A stretch of DNA of 64,000 bases from Flavobacterium okayamense (GTDB lineage Bacteria; Bacteroidota; Bacteroidia; Flavobacteriales; Flavobacteriaceae), in the NCBI RefSeq assembly GCF_019702945.1, contig NZ_AP024749.1:2666001-2730000 (forward strand), in the 5' to 3' direction. Below, piece by piece: positions 19,371 through 30,351 of this stretch; the stretch's first letter is position 1, and the number at the start of each line of letters is the position of its first letter. The notes below the pieces were generated by a model, which was not told where the DNA came from, did no database searches, and was given only the letters and a program-made list of their open reading frames with translations. The translations under genes were made by a program, and so were the position numbers.

Positions 19371-19456
19371 ATTCTTAAATTCAGAATTATGAATTCAGAA
19401 TTACGAATTTTGAATTCTCAACTTCCAGAATTTCCTTAAAAAAAACTCAAAAATAG

Positions 19457-19530
19457 TAGTCCCGGGCAGACTCGAACTGCCGACCCCTACATTATCAGTG
19501 TAGTACTCTAACCAGCTGAGCTACGAGACT
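19457..19530 (-). tRNA. tRNA-Ile(GAT)
   Basis: 74 nt, acceptor AGTCTCG/CGGGACT plus A. Anticodon loop CTGATAA between CTACA and TGTAG gives GAT. CCA is not encoded. It is the first of the two spacer tRNAs after 16S. Confidence 0.95.
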
Positions 19531-19615
19531 CTGTATTTTTAGCTTTTTCATTAAATTTTTGAACTAACAGCGAGAGTAAAACTCATCTCCAAACAAACCA
19601 TCTTATCATTTCTCT

Positions 19616-21132
<1,517 letters not shown>

Positions 21133-21293
21133 TAGTTTTTAAATATTGTACGATAAGTGCTAGGTTTATTTAATTTCAATTCGCCTTACTCTCTTAATTT
21201 TTACAACTTACATCTCTGTAAGTCGTGCTGTCAATCCAATATGTCTATGAACGTGTCTTCTATTCTTTTCGCCTCTCTCTCGATTAGCGGGTG

Positions 21294-21324
21294 CAAAAGT
21301 ACAACCTTTTTTTTATCTCGCAAA
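21294..21324 (-). promoter_or_regulatory. rRNA promoter P1
   Basis: On the - strand TTTG (21324-21321), a 19-nt spacer, then TACTTTTG (21301-21294) followed by CACCCGC. About 160 nt upstream of the 16S 5' end. The box and following sequence are repeated in P2. Confidence 0.72.
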
Positions 21325-21418
21325 TGTTTTTGAAACTTTTTTTGAAAAAATTTTAAAACCTTACCAAACACTAAAAAAACTAAGAACTCTTACTCACTCT
21401 TCCCTTATTTAGGGACGG

Positions 21419-21451
21419 CAAAGATACTATCTTTATTTCTTACAATCCAAA
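21419..21451 (-). promoter_or_regulatory. rRNA promoter P3 (weaker candidate)
   Basis: On the - strand TTTG (21451-21448), a 21-nt spacer and TATCTTTG (21426-21419), followed by CCGTCCC rather than CACCCGC. It lies between P1 and P2. Confidence 0.45.
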
Positions 21452-21533
21452 TAAATTTTTAAGTTTTTTAAAACTTTTTTATTTATTCAAACCTCTCTAT
21501 AAATCCAATGAACTTGCCTTATCAAAGCGGGTG

Positions 21534-21564
21534 CAAAAGTAGAACTCTTTTCTCAACTTCCAAA
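21534..21564 (-). promoter_or_regulatory. rRNA promoter P2
   Basis: On the - strand TTTG (21564-21561), a 19-nt spacer and TACTTTTG (21541-21534) followed by CACCCGC. Spacing, -7 box and downstream bases are identical to P1, 240 bp away. Confidence 0.68.
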
Positions 21565-21797
21565 CTTTTTTTACCCTTTTTTATAAAGTTTTTTTTCTTA
21601 AACATAAATATCAATTAGTTACAATTAATCAATTACGAATTAAAAATTACGAATTACGAATCGTTAACAATAAATCGTCTTGAATAGCCCCGATGGTAAC
21701 GACATCCTTTTTGAAAAAAAGATATAGTGGACAGCGGGAAATCTAACGAACTGAATGGAAATTGTGGTGCTACTTATAAATACACCTATATATATTA

Positions 21798-21828
21798 TTG
21801 TATGACTACTGCTAATGTTATATATTTG
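21798..21828 (+). promoter_or_regulatory. Promoter of thrS
   Basis: TTG (21798-21800), a 20-nt spacer and TATATTTG (21821-21828), 19 nt before the thrS ATG. It fits the Bacteroidota consensus and leaves only a short leader. Confidence 0.65.
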
Positions 21829-21847
21829 CACATTTAAAATTTAAGAG

Positions 21848-23788
21848 ATGATTAAAATTACTTTACCAGATGGTTCGGTTAAGGAGTTTGCACAAGGTGC
21901 AACACCGATGGATGTAGCTTTGAGTATAAGCGAAGGTTTAGCAAGAAATGTAATTTCGGCTTCGTTTAATGGTACAACTGTTGAAACTTCTACACCATTA
22001 ACCACGGATGGTTCTCTTATATTGTATACATGGAATGACGATGAAGGTAAAAAAGCTTTTTGGCACTCTACTTCTCACGTAATGGCGCAAGCTATTGAAG
22101 AAAAATATCCAAATGCTAAATTAACTTTAGGTCCAGCTATTGCGAATGGTTTTTACTATGATGTTGATTTTGGTGATGAAAAATTTACTGATGCCGATTT
22201 TAAAGCTATTGAAGATAGAGTTTTAGAGATTTCGAGAGAAAAACATGAATTTAAAATGCGTTCAGTATCTAAAGCGGAAGCATTAGATATTTATAAAGGT
22301 AATGAATACAAAACTGAATTAATTTCAAACTTAGAGGACGGAACGATTACTTTTTGTGATCATTCTAACTTTTTTGATTTGTGTCGTGGTGGACATATTC
22401 CGAATACTGGAATTATAAAAGCTATGAAAATTCTTTCTGTTGCGGGTGCTTACTGGAGAGGTGATGAGAAGAACAAACAATTGACACGTGTATATGGAAT
22501 TTCATTTCCTAAACAAAAAGATTTGACAGAATATCTTCAATTGTTAGAAGAAGCAAAAAAACGTGATCATAGAAAATTAGGAAAAGAATTAGAATTATTC
22601 CATTTTTCACAAAAAGTAGGACAAGGTTTACCATTATGGTTACCAAAAGGAGCTGCTTTACGTGATCGTTTAGAGCAATTTTTGAAAAAAGCACAGAAAA
22701 AAGCTGGATATGAACAAGTAGTTACTCCACATATTGGTCAGAAAGAATTATATGTAACTTCTGGCCACTATGCTAAATATGGTGCTGATAGTTTTCAACC
22801 GATTCATACACCAGCTGAAGGAGAAGAGTTTTTATTAAAACCAATGAATTGTCCGCACCACTGTGAGATATACAATGCAAAACCTTGGTCTTATAAAGAT
22901 TTACCTAAGCGTTATGCAGAATTTGGAACAGTATATAGATATGAGCAATCAGGAGAATTACATGGTTTAACTCGAGTAAGAGGATTTACTCAAGATGATG
23001 CACATATATTTTGTACACCTGATCAATTAGACGTTGAGTTTAAAAATGTAATCGATTTAGTATTATATGTATTTGGCTCATTAGGGTTTGAAAACTTTAC
23101 TGCTCAAGTTTCTGTTAGAGATTTAGACAATCCTGATAAATATATAGGTAGCGTTGAAAACTGGGAAAAAGCGGAGAATGCAATTATAAGTGCGGCAAAA
23201 GATAAAGGACTAAACTATGTAGTTGAAGCAGGTGAAGCTGCTTTCTACGGACCTAAGTTAGACTTTATGGTTAAAGATGCATTAGGAAGAAGTTGGCAAT
23301 TAGGAACTATTCAGGTAGATTATAATTTACCAGAACGTTTTGACTTAACTTATAAAGGAAGTGACAATGAATTACATCGTCCGGTTATGATTCACAGAGC
23401 ACCTTTTGGAAGTATGGAAAGATTCGTTGCTATTTTACTTGAACATACTGCAGGAAACTTCCCAATTTGGTTAATGCCTGAGCAAGCTATTATATTGTCT
23501 TTGAGCGAGAAATATGAAAAATATGCTCAAAAAGTTTTAAATTTGCTAGAAAATCACGAAATTCGCGCCCAATTAGATAATAGAAACGAAACTATTGGTA
23601 AAAAAATTCGTGAAGCTGAAGTACAGAAATACCCATTTATGCTGATAGTTGGTGAAGAAGAAGAAAAAAATGGTACAATTTCTGTAAGACGTCATGGAGA
23701 TGACGGAAAATCAAACCAGTCGATGACAATTGAACAATTTGCAACAATAGTTCAAGAAGAAATAGACAAAACATTGAAACAATTTTAA
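21848..23788 (+). CDS. thrS: Threonine--tRNA ligase
   Basis: A 646-residue class II synthetase that charges tRNA-Thr. Domains in order: TGS (1-60, [11 protein letters not shown]), the editing domain with the zinc-like [10 protein letters not shown] (about 72) and [10 protein letters not shown] (about 178), then the catalytic core. Motif 2 is [24 protein letters not shown] and motif 3 is [18 protein letters not shown]. The anticodon-binding domain closes the protein. The catalytic zinc Cys is in [12 protein letters not shown]. First gene of thrS-infC-rpmI-rplT, a conserved translation operon. Confidence 0.97.
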   Translation: MIKITLPDGSVKEFAQGATPMDVALSISEGLARNVISASFNGTTVETSTPLTTDGSLILYTWNDDEGKKAFWHSTSHVMAQAIEEKYPNAKLTLGPAIANGFYYDVDFGDEKFTDADFKAIEDRVLEISREKHEFKMRSVSKAEALDIYKGNEYKTELISNLEDGTITFCDHSNFFDLCRGGHIPNTGIIKAMKILSVAGAYWRGDEKNKQLTRVYGISFPKQKDLTEYLQLLEEAKKRDHRKLGKELELFHFSQKVGQGLPLWLPKGAALRDRLEQFLKKAQKKAGYEQVVTPHIGQKELYVTSGHYAKYGADSFQPIHTPAEGEEFLLKPMNCPHHCEIYNAKPWSYKDLPKRYAEFGTVYRYEQSGELHGLTRVRGFTQDDAHIFCTPDQLDVEFKNVIDLVLYVFGSLGFENFTAQVSVRDLDNPDKYIGSVENWEKAENAIISAAKDKGLNYVVEAGEAAFYGPKLDFMVKDALGRSWQLGTIQVDYNLPERFDLTYKGSDNELHRPVMIHRAPFGSMERFVAILLEHTAGNFPIWLMPEQAIILSLSEKYEKYAQKVLNLLENHEIRAQLDNRNETIGKKIREAEVQKYPFMLIVGEEEEKNGTISVRRHGDDGKSNQSMTIEQFATIVQEEIDKTLKQF

Positions 23789-23822
23789 ACTGAAGTTTAA
23801 TTAAAATTTTATAGCCATAGCA

Positions 23823-24377
23823 ATTAGAAACAACAAAAGGGGTTTTAAACCCAGAGAAGAAAAAAAGGATGCGCACAGAATAAATGAAAACATTCGTGTG
23901 CCGGAAGTGCGCCTTGTAGGCGATAATATAGAACAAGGAGTTTACAAAACTGCTGATGCTAAAAGAATGGCTGAAGAGCAAGAATTAGATTTAGTAGAGA
24001 TTTCTCCTAACGCTAGTCCTCCTGTTTGTAAAATTATGGATTATGGTAAATTCTTATACCAACAAAAGAAGAGAGAAAAAGAATTAAAAGCCAAATCATC
24101 TCAAATTGTTGTAAAAGAAATTCGTTTTGGACCTCAAACTGATGAGCACGATTATGAATTTAAAAAGAAAAATGCTATAAAATTTTTAAGTGATGGCGCT
24201 AAATTGAAAGCATTTGTTTTCTTTAAAGGTCGTTCTATCATTTATAAAGAGCAAGGTCAAATTTTATTATTGCGTTTAGCTCAGGATTTAGAAGAGTATG
24301 GAAAAGTAGAAAACATGCCCGTTCTTGAAGGAAAACGTATGATTATGTACATTGCTCCTAAGAAAAAAAGTAAGTAA
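23823..24377 (+). CDS. infC: Translation initiation factor IF-3, non-canonical start
   Basis: The IF-3 N-domain ([20 protein letters not shown]), the linker and the C-domain ([19 protein letters not shown] ... [10 protein letters not shown]) are complete. The conserved N-terminus lies upstream of the first GTG (23898). The frame opens after a stop at 23802-23804 and contains no ATG, GTG or TTG before 23898. Translation must therefore begin at ATT 23823 (giving about 184 residues, [12 protein letters not shown]...) or at ATA 23817 or 23811. In Escherichia coli infC starts with AUU and IF-3 represses its own AUU initiation. The same autoregulation is inferred here. It is 34 nt after thrS. Confidence 0.93.
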   Translation: MRNNKRGFKPREEKKDAHRINENIRVPEVRLVGDNIEQGVYKTADAKRMAEEQELDLVEISPNASPPVCKIMDYGKFLYQQKKREKELKAKSSQIVVKEIRFGPQTDEHDYEFKKKNAIKFLSDGAKLKAFVFFKGRSIIYKEQGQILLLRLAQDLEEYGKVENMPVLEGKRMIMYIAPKKKSK

Positions 24378-24401
24378 GATAAATATAAAGAAAGGAAGAA
24401 A

Positions 24402-24599
24402 ATGCCTAAAATGAAAACAAAATCTGGAGCTAAGAAACGATTCAAAGTTACTGGTTCTGGAAAAATTAAAAGAAAGCACGCTTACAAAAGTCACATCTTA
24501 ACTAAGAAGTCTAAAAAGCGTAAATTAGCTTTAACTCACTCTACTTTAGTTCACCAAGCTGACGAAAGAAGTGTGAAAGAACAATTAAGATTAGTTTAA
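24402..24599 (+). CDS. rpmI: 50S ribosomal protein L35
   Basis: 65 residues, [20 protein letters not shown] and a basic C-terminal half, the normal L35 length and sequence. It follows infC by 24 nt. The leader has an AAGGAAG purine run 5 nt before the ATG, which is unusual in a genome that mostly lacks Shine-Dalgarno sites. Confidence 0.97.
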   Translation: MPKMKTKSGAKKRFKVTGSGKIKRKHAYKSHILTKKSKKRKLALTHSTLVHQADERSVKEQLRLV

Positions 24600-24722
24600 T
24601 AACTAGTCTCGGTTTTAAAAATTATTTAGTAACCCTGGAGTGGGCAACTTTTGAAGTTAGAAATTAGAATTCAGAAGTTAGAAGTGTTAAGTAACCGCCT
24701 TACTACAAAAATTTAAAAGATT

Positions 24723-25067
24723 ATGCCTAGATCAGTAAATCATGTTGCTTCAAGAGCAAGAAGAAAAAAAGTTCTAAAACAAGCCAAAGGATACTTTGGA
24801 AGACGTAAAAACGTTTGGACAGTAGCTAAAAACGCGGTAGAAAAAGCAATGACTTATGCTTACCGTGATAGAAAGCAAAAGAAAAGAAATTTCCGTTCAT
24901 TATGGATTATGCGTATTAACGCTGGTGCAAGATTACACGGAATGAGTTATTCTCAATTCATGGGGAAAGTAAAAGCTAACAACATCGAATTAAACCGTAA
25001 GGTTTTAGCAGATTTAGCTATGAACCACCCTGAAGCTTTCGCAGCTATTGTAAATAAAGTTAAATAA
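24723..25067 (+). CDS. rplT: 50S ribosomal protein L20
   Basis: 114 residues with the L20 signature [23 protein letters not shown] and the C-terminal globular part ([24 protein letters not shown]). L20 is an early 23S rRNA-binding assembly protein. It is separated from rpmI by 123 nt that contain shuffled GAAGTTAGAA words; these may be an insertion in the operon. A strong terminator follows. Confidence 0.97.
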   Translation: MPRSVNHVASRARRKKVLKQAKGYFGRRKNVWTVAKNAVEKAMTYAYRDRKQKKRNFRSLWIMRINAGARLHGMSYSQFMGKVKANNIELNRKVLADLAMNHPEAFAAIVNKVK

Positions 25068-25100
25068 TAAACGTTTGTCTAACCGTTTATCTTACTTATA

Positions 25101-25131
25101 AAAAAAACCACTCTTTTAGAGTGGTTTTTTT
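25101..25131. terminator. Terminator after rplT
   Basis: The stem AAACCACTCT/AGAGTGGTTT (25105-25114, 25118-25127) with a 3-nt loop has A-rich and T-rich flanks. It ends the thrS-infC-rpmI-rplT operon and, by symmetry, the small - strand gene that stops at 25139. Confidence 0.87.
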
Positions 25132-25138
25132 ATTTCAT

Positions 25139-25303
25139 TTACTTTAGTAATGATTCCTTTTGTAAAAAGTAGCTTTTATTAAGTAATGATACCCAAATAA
25201 ACTTTTTTCTACAATTAAAACACTTAAAGTAATTTAATGACGGAAAAAAATCAGTAATAGAATTTTTGTTTTTTCTTCCCCTTGAACATTTTGGACAAGA
25301 CAT
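25139..25303 (-). CDS. Small zinc-ribbon protein
   Basis: A 54-codon frame starting MSCPKCSRGRKN and continuing to YFKCFNCRKKF. It has two CxxC knuckles 22 residues apart, a classical zinc ribbon, with a basic composition. The gene ends 8 nt from the bidirectional terminator. The paired CxxC motifs in such a short frame are unlikely by chance, so I regard it as real. It may bind nucleic acid or be a redundant transposase-type zinc ribbon; the function is unknown. Confidence 0.65.
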   Translation of the reverse strand: MSCPKCSRGRKNKNSITDFFPSLNYFKCFNCRKKFIWVSLLNKSYFLQKESLLK

Positions 25304-25396
25304 TTTTTATAGTTTTAAGTGTCAAATATATTTTTTTAATTAAAAAAAAACAAATTTTTAACAAATAAGTCCAAATTAGTTTATAAATAAAATTAA

Positions 25397-26674
25397 TTAG
25401 GTCTTCTGTTTCTTTTTCTTAGCAGCTGGAAAAAGTACATTATTTAAAATTAGACGATAACCAGGAGAATTTGGGTGTAAATCTAAAACTGTAGGTGCAT
25501 CACCCACTCTATGTTGATAATCTTCTGGATCATGCCCTCCATAATAGGTAAACATTCCTTTTCCAATTGTACCATGAATATAACGAGCTTCACCATTAAT
25601 CTTACATTCGCCTAATCGCAATACACTACTTTTTATTAAATTTCCATTAAAAGCAGTAGTCTGTCCCATAAAACCTTTGACTAATTGTGTATGATTTTGA
25701 CACAACATGGTTGGTATAGGATCCCATTTTGCAGAAAAATCCATTAAAGTGAAATAATCTTGTTCAAATGGAACAGTCTTATTTTGTCTATCATTTGTAG
25801 TATCAATATTTGAAAATTCATAAACAATTGGGCTTTTCTCTAAAGCAAAGTTTTTAAAAGCAAACGAATTATTAAAGTCAATTTTATCTTGATAATTTGG
25901 AGTACTTGTATCACCATCAAACATTGGCTCGCATATATCTACGCCTTCTGCTGACAAGGCAATATCGAAACTATCTGTTGCCGAACACATAGCAAACATA
26001 AATCCTCCTCCAATTACATAATCACGAATTTTTTTGGCTACAGCTAATTTTTCTTCAGACACTTTATTATAACCTAATTTATTAGCTAATTTTTCAGCTT
26101 CTAATTTCTGTTCAATATACCAAGGTGCATTTCTATAAGCTCCAAAAAATTTACCGTACTGACCTGTAAAATCTTCATGATGCAAATGCAACCATTCATA
26201 TAAAAGCAATTGATCACTTAAAACTTCTTCATCATACACTTCTGTGTAAGGTATTTCAGCATACGTTAGCACCATAGTAACGGCATCATCCCATGGTTGC
26301 AAACCTTTTGGAGTGTAAACGGCAATTTTAGGAGCTTTTTCAAGAACTACAGCTTCCATATTTTGAGATGGACTACTAATATCTTCTAAAATTGAAGCGG
26401 TATTCCCATCGGAAAGTATTTCAAATGTTACTCCACGAATTTTACATTCTTTTCTAATTTCTTCAGAATCGGGCATCAAGAAAGACCCTCCACGATAATT
26501 AAGAAGCCAATTCACTTTATAATCCTTGGTAAGTGCCCAATAGGTAATTCCATATGCTTTTAAATGATTTTGCTGACCTTCGGCATCCATTGGTATTAAA
26601 ATCGAAGTAGCTTTACTTATGAATGAAATAAGTAAAATAAATATGAAAATGAAATTTTTAAATCTTGTGTTCAT
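25397..26674 (-). CDS. Conserved exported protein usually named 'asparagine synthetase B'
   Basis: A 425-residue protein with a signal peptide (cleavage near residue 22, SKATS). The body has NHLKAYGITYWAL, NYRGGSFLMPDS, a glutamine-amidotransferase-like block GGGFMFAMCSATDSFDIALSAEGVDICEP and HGTIGKGMFTYYGGHDPEDYQH. Bacteroidota homologues are often called asparagine synthetase B, but there is no N-terminal Cys2 glutaminase, no SGGxDS pyrophosphate loop, and the protein is exported, so the name is very doubtful. A TATCTTTG box (complement of 26680-26687) ends 6 nt from the ATG, suggesting a leaderless mRNA. Confidence 0.75.
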   Translation of the reverse strand: MNTRFKNFIFIFILLISFISKATSILIPMDAEGQQNHLKAYGITYWALTKDYKVNWLLNYRGGSFLMPDSEEIRKECKIRGVTFEILSDGNTASILEDISSPSQNMEAVVLEKAPKIAVYTPKGLQPWDDAVTMVLTYAEIPYTEVYDEEVLSDQLLLYEWLHLHHEDFTGQYGKFFGAYRNAPWYIEQKLEAEKLANKLGYNKVSEEKLAVAKKIRDYVIGGGFMFAMCSATDSFDIALSAEGVDICEPMFDGDTSTPNYQDKIDFNNSFAFKNFALEKSPIVYEFSNIDTTNDRQNKTVPFEQDYFTLMDFSAKWDPIPTMLCQNHTQLVKGFMGQTTAFNGNLIKSSVLRLGECKINGEARYIHGTIGKGMFTYYGGHDPEDYQHRVGDAPTVLDLHPNSPGYRLILNNVLFPAAKKKKQKT

Positions 26675-26701
26675 ATTTTCAAAGATACAGAAATCTGGTA
26701 T

Positions 26702-26726
26702 AAAAAAATCCCGCTGAAACGGGATT
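26702..26726 (-). terminator. Terminator of dnaB
   Basis: The stem AATCCCG/CGGGATT (26707-26713, 26720-26726) with a 6-nt loop is followed on the - strand by a run of T, directly after the dnaB stop. Confidence 0.75.
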
Positions 26727-26731
26727 ATATG

Positions 26732-28285
26732 TTAAAATGGAACATCAGAATCATCTTCAGAATCATTCATTGTACTTCCAAATGCATCATTTGGCGAAGG
26801 ATTTGGTAAATTAGGTGTTATAAACGGATTATTATCATCTAAATTCATCTTAGAAGGTAATTCGTCAAAAGGCGAACTAAAATCATCTAAATTGTCAAAC
26901 TTACCTAAACTTCCTACGAATTTTAAGCGGATATTTTCTAATCCACCATTACGGTGTTTTGCTACAATGAATTCGGCTTGACCTTGCGTAGGCGTTCTTT
27001 CTTCATCATCCCATTCATCAATTTTATAATATTCAGGTCGGTAAATAAACGATACAATATCTGCATCTTGCTCAATCGCACCCGATTCACGTAAATCTGA
27101 TAATAAAGGTCGTTTACTTGAACCACGAGTTTCAACCGCACGTGATAACTGTGAAAGTGCAATAACTGGAATATTTAATTCTTTTGCTAGTGCTTTTAAG
27201 TTTCTCGAAATAGTTGAAATCTCTTGCTCACGATTTCCACCTCCTTTAGAATTTCCACCAGCTGTCATTAACTGTAAATAATCAATAACAATTAATTTAA
27301 TTCCGTATTGAGAAGCTAAACGTCTTGCTTTTGCACGTAAATCGAAAATAGATAACGATGGCGTATCATCAATATAAAGTGGCGCTTTTTCTAAATCTTT
27401 CACTTTAATTGATAATTGCTCCCATTCGTGTTTTTCTAATTTCCCTGTACGTAATTTTTCAGAAGAAAGCCCAGTTTCAGATGAAATTAAACGTGTAATT
27501 AACTGAACAGATGACATCTCTAAAGAGAAAAAAGCAACTGGCGCTTGGTAATCAATTGCCATGTTACGTGCCATAGACAACGTAAAAGCGGTTTTACCCA
27601 TACCTGGACGAGCCGCCACAATAATTAAATCAGATGGCTGCCAACCCGAAGTTAATTTATCTAAATCGTGAAAACCTGTTGGAATTCCACTTAAACCTTC
27701 TTTATTTGAAATTTCTTCAATACGTTTTTTTGCTTGAATTACTAAACTTTGAGCGGTTTCAGAACTTCGTTTAATATTTCCTTGCGTAACTTCATATAAT
27801 TTCGATTCAGCAGAATCTAATAAATCGAAAACATCTGTTGTCTCATCGTAAGCATCTTCTATAATTTCTGAAGAAATTTTGATTAAACTTCTTTGAATAT
27901 ATTTCTGTAATATAATTCTCGAGTGAAACTCAATATGAGCTGATGATGAAATCTTTTGAGTAAGTTGAATTAAGTAAAAATCGCCCCCAGCTAACTCTAA
28001 TTTGGCATTTTTCTTTAATTGCGCTGAAACGGTTAATAAGTCAATAGGTTGCGTGTCATTAAATAACTCAACAATTGCCTCATAAATGTGTTTGTGTGCT
28101 TCTTTATAAAAAGCATCTGGTTGTAAAATATCAATCACTTCATCGACCCCTTTTTTATCAATCATCATTGCGCCAAGTACAGCTTCTTCAAGCTCTAAGG
28201 CTTGTGGAGGAAGCTTACCTTTCTCTAGATTAATTATAGTAGTTTTATCTACTTTAATAGGGTTTATATTCTTGATATTTTCCAT
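26732..28285 (-). CDS. dnaB: Replicative DNA helicase
   Basis: A 517-residue hexameric helicase. The N-terminal domain (PPQALELEEAVLGAMMIDKKGVDEV) binds primase. The RecA-like motor holds Walker A ARPGMGKTAF near residue 225, Walker B LIVIDYLQLM near 335, and the arginine-finger/H4 region SDLRESGAIEQDADIVSFIYRP. The Ser/Asp/Pro-rich C-terminal tail (about 475-517, ending EDDSDVPF) is typical of Bacteroidota replication proteins. No intein is present. Monocistronic with its own terminator. Confidence 0.96.
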   Translation of the reverse strand: MENIKNINPIKVDKTTIINLEKGKLPPQALELEEAVLGAMMIDKKGVDEVIDILQPDAFYKEAHKHIYEAIVELFNDTQPIDLLTVSAQLKKNAKLELAGGDFYLIQLTQKISSSAHIEFHSRIILQKYIQRSLIKISSEIIEDAYDETTDVFDLLDSAESKLYEVTQGNIKRSSETAQSLVIQAKKRIEEISNKEGLSGIPTGFHDLDKLTSGWQPSDLIIVAARPGMGKTAFTLSMARNMAIDYQAPVAFFSLEMSSVQLITRLISSETGLSSEKLRTGKLEKHEWEQLSIKVKDLEKAPLYIDDTPSLSIFDLRAKARRLASQYGIKLIVIDYLQLMTAGGNSKGGGNREQEISTISRNLKALAKELNIPVIALSQLSRAVETRGSSKRPLLSDLRESGAIEQDADIVSFIYRPEYYKIDEWDDEERTPTQGQAEFIVAKHRNGGLENIRLKFVGSLGKFDNLDDFSSPFDELPSKMNLDDNNPFITPNLPNPSPNDAFGSTMNDSEDDSDVPF

Positions 28286-28387
28286 GGTGCTAAGGTAACC
28301 AAAATTTAAGTTTTTGAAATTTGACTTATTAAAAAACCTATGTTAATAAACTGTTGAAAACTAAAAATTATTGTTGAAAACATAAAA

Positions 28388-28417
28388 AAAGTCCGAAACT
28401 ATAAGATTTCGGACTTT
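28388..28417 (-). terminator. Terminator of accA
   Basis: AAAGTCCGAAA/TTTCGGACTTT with an 8-nt loop and a T tract on the - strand, 20 nt after the accA stop. Confidence 0.83.
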
Positions 28418-28436
28418 ATAGTTCAGTTTTATTGAA

Positions 28437-29390
28437 TTATTCTTTGAATTCACCCATATTAGCGTATTTATCCATTCTTTGAGAAACTAAATCTTTTGTT
28501 GATAAGTCTTTCAATTCAGCATATGACTTAGAGATAAATTTTTCAACTGTTTTAAATGTTGTATCTCTATCGTAATGCGCTCCACCAAGTGGTTCTGGAA
28601 TAATATCGTCGATTAATTTTTGTTTTTTCATGTCTTGAGCAGTCAATTTTAAAGCTTCTGCTGCTTGCTCTTTAAAATCCCAACTTCTCCATAAAATAGA
28701 AGAACAAGATTCTGGAGAAATTACTGAGTACCAAGTGTTTTCTAACATGAATACTTTATCACCTACACCAATTCCTAAAGCTCCACCAGAAGCTCCTTCT
28801 CCAACGATGATACAAATAATTGGCACTTGAAGACGACTCATTTCGAAAATATTACGAGCAATAGCTTCACCTTGTCCTCTTTCTTCAGCTTCTAAACCTG
28901 GATAAGCACCTGGAGTATCGATAAACGTTACTACTGGAATTCCAAATTTTTCAGCCATTTTCATTAAACGTAAAGCTTTTCGATATCCTTCAGGATTTGC
29001 CATACCGAAGTTACGGTACTGACGTGTTTTAGTATTGTAACCTTTTTGTTGACCAATAACCATAAACGATTGCCCGTCGATTTTACCTAAACCACCTACC
29101 ATAGCTTTATCGTCTTTTACTCCTCTATCACCAAAAAGTTCTAAAAAAGTATCACCACATAAAGCACGGATATAATCCATAGTATAAGGACGATTTGGAT
29201 GACGTGATAATTGAACACGTTGCCAAGCTGTAAGGTTCTTATATATACTTTTCTTAGTTTCTTCTAATTTTTTTTCGATTTGTTTACACGTATTGGTAAC
29301 ATCTACATCAGATTCTTGCCCAATAACCACACATTTATCTAATTGATCTTCAAGCTCTTTAATAGGCATTTCAAAATCTAAATATTCCAT
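28437..29390 (-). CDS. accA: Acetyl-CoA carboxylase carboxyltransferase subunit alpha
   Basis: 317 residues. The alpha subunit moves the carboxyl group from biotin to acetyl-CoA to give malonyl-CoA, the first step of fatty-acid synthesis, working with AccD. Conserved blocks are [54 protein letters not shown] and [15 protein letters not shown] (oxyanion-forming glycines). The length matches. It is transcribed alone from the promoter at 29422-29449. Confidence 0.97.
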   Translation of the reverse strand: MEYLDFEMPIKELEDQLDKCVVIGQESDVDVTNTCKQIEKKLEETKKSIYKNLTAWQRVQLSRHPNRPYTMDYIRALCGDTFLELFGDRGVKDDKAMVGGLGKIDGQSFMVIGQQKGYNTKTRQYRNFGMANPEGYRKALRLMKMAEKFGIPVVTFIDTPGAYPGLEAEERGQGEAIARNIFEMSRLQVPIICIIVGEGASGGALGIGVGDKVFMLENTWYSVISPESCSSILWRSWDFKEQAAEALKLTAQDMKKQKLIDDIIPEPLGGAHYDRDTTFKTVEKFISKSYAELKDLSTKDLVSQRMDKYANMGEFKE

Positions 29391-29421
29391 AGGTTTTAAA
29401 TTTGGTTTGTGTTTGTTATTA

Positions 29422-29449
29422 CAAAGATAAACTTTTCAGTTGAAAACAA
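29422..29449 (-). promoter_or_regulatory. Promoter of accA
   Basis: On the - strand TTG (29449-29447), 17 nt, TATCTTTG (29429-29422), about 32 nt before the ATG. Confidence 0.6.
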
Positions 29450-29451
29450 TT

Positions 29452-30351
29452 CTACGAATTAATTTTTAGTCTTTTCTTTTTTTCAACATTTTTAATAACA
29501 CCATTCAAAATAACAGTAAGTAATATTATTGTTGCTCCAATGTAAAATTGCGGATTCATTTTCTCTTTTTCTTCAAAAATGAATAATGCTAAGATTATTC
29601 CATAAACAGGTTCTAAATTTATGGTTAACATAACAGTATATGGACTCAAATGTTTCATAACAGCAACTGAAGCGATAAAAGCATATGCCGTACAAACTGA
29701 AGCCAATATAAATAACCATCCAAAATCTTCCAAAGAAAGCATAAAAAAAGCTTTATCAAACTTAGAAGTTACAGCTAAAAAAAGTGATAAAAATAAAACT
29801 CCTCCTAACAATTCATAGAAAGAAATTGTTGATGCATTGTATTCTTTAGCAAATTTACCGTTAATCACTGAAAATAGCGCGGATAAAAAAGCTGATGAAA
29901 GTCCTAAAACAATTCCTAACCAATAATCGCCTTCTACTTTAAAAATAATATACAATCCACCAATTACAATTAACCCGAAGAGTACTTCGTACCAAATTAC
30001 TTTTCTTTTAAAAAAAATAGGTTCTAATACTGAGGTAAAAAAAGCACCTGTAGACAAACAAGCTAATGTTATTGAAACATTTGATACTTTAATTGCTTTA
30101 AAAAAAGTAAGCCAATGTAAAGCGATAATTAAACCAGCGAAAAGCATTAATCCTTTAGTCGAATTTTTAAGTGAAAAATCTATCTTTTTAATCTTCATAT
30201 ATATGAAAATTAAAAGAACGGCAATAGACATTCTCCACCATACTAAAGGCAAAGCATCAAGAGAAATTAATGCTCCTAAAACCGCAGTAAATCCCCAAAT
30301 AAATACAATTAAATGAAGAAGAAAATAACTTTTTAAATTATCGTTTTGCAT
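29452..30351 (-). CDS. EamA/DMT family transporter
   Basis: 299 residues with ten predicted membrane helices in two repeated EamA halves (first IWGFTAVLGALISLDALPLVWWR, second starting near LGLSSAFLSALFSVINGKF). A Lys-rich C-terminal tail (EKKKRLKI) is cytoplasmic. DMT carriers export or import amino acids, purines and other small metabolites; the substrate is unknown. Its start overlaps the LptF/LptG-type gene by 14 nt, so it is the last gene of a tgt-lptF/G-eamA unit. Confidence 0.9.
   Translation of the reverse strand: MQNDNLKSYFLLHLIVFIWGFTAVLGALISLDALPLVWWRMSIAVLLIFIYMKIKKIDFSLKNSTKGLMLFAGLIIALHWLTFFKAIKVSNVSITLACLSTGAFFTSVLEPIFFKRKVIWYEVLFGLIVIGGLYIIFKVEGDYWLGIVLGLSSAFLSALFSVINGKFAKEYNASTISFYELLGGVLFLSLFLAVTSKFDKAFFMLSLEDFGWLFILASVCTAYAFIASVAVMKHLSPYTVMLTINLEPVYGIILALFIFEEKEKMNPQFYIGATIILLTVILNGVIKNVEKKKRLKINS

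Larger units (their letters stand above)
21133..21847. other. rRNA leader and promoter region, no protein gene
   Basis: The 715 bp between 16S and thrS hold the rRNA leader, three - strand promoter-like sites (P1-P3), a low-complexity tract of repeated AATTACGAATT words near 21635-21662, and the + strand thrS promoter. I see no plausible coding frame. An approximately 100-bp piece (21680-21780) containing GTGGACAGCGGG has no assignment. Confidence 0.7.

Noticed and set aside
23637..23981. A 114-codon - strand frame over the thrS-infC junction
   Set aside because: It is antisense to two core genes, hydrophobic Leu/Phe-rich as expected for the complement of Lys/Glu codons, and has no promoter.
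24600..24722. Regulatory L20/L35 leader between rpmI and rplT
   Set aside because: The spacer is dominated by TTAGAA-type words and shows no L20-binding pseudoknot I could recognise.
26732..28285. Intein in dnaB
   Set aside because: The helicase frame is continuous and of normal length.
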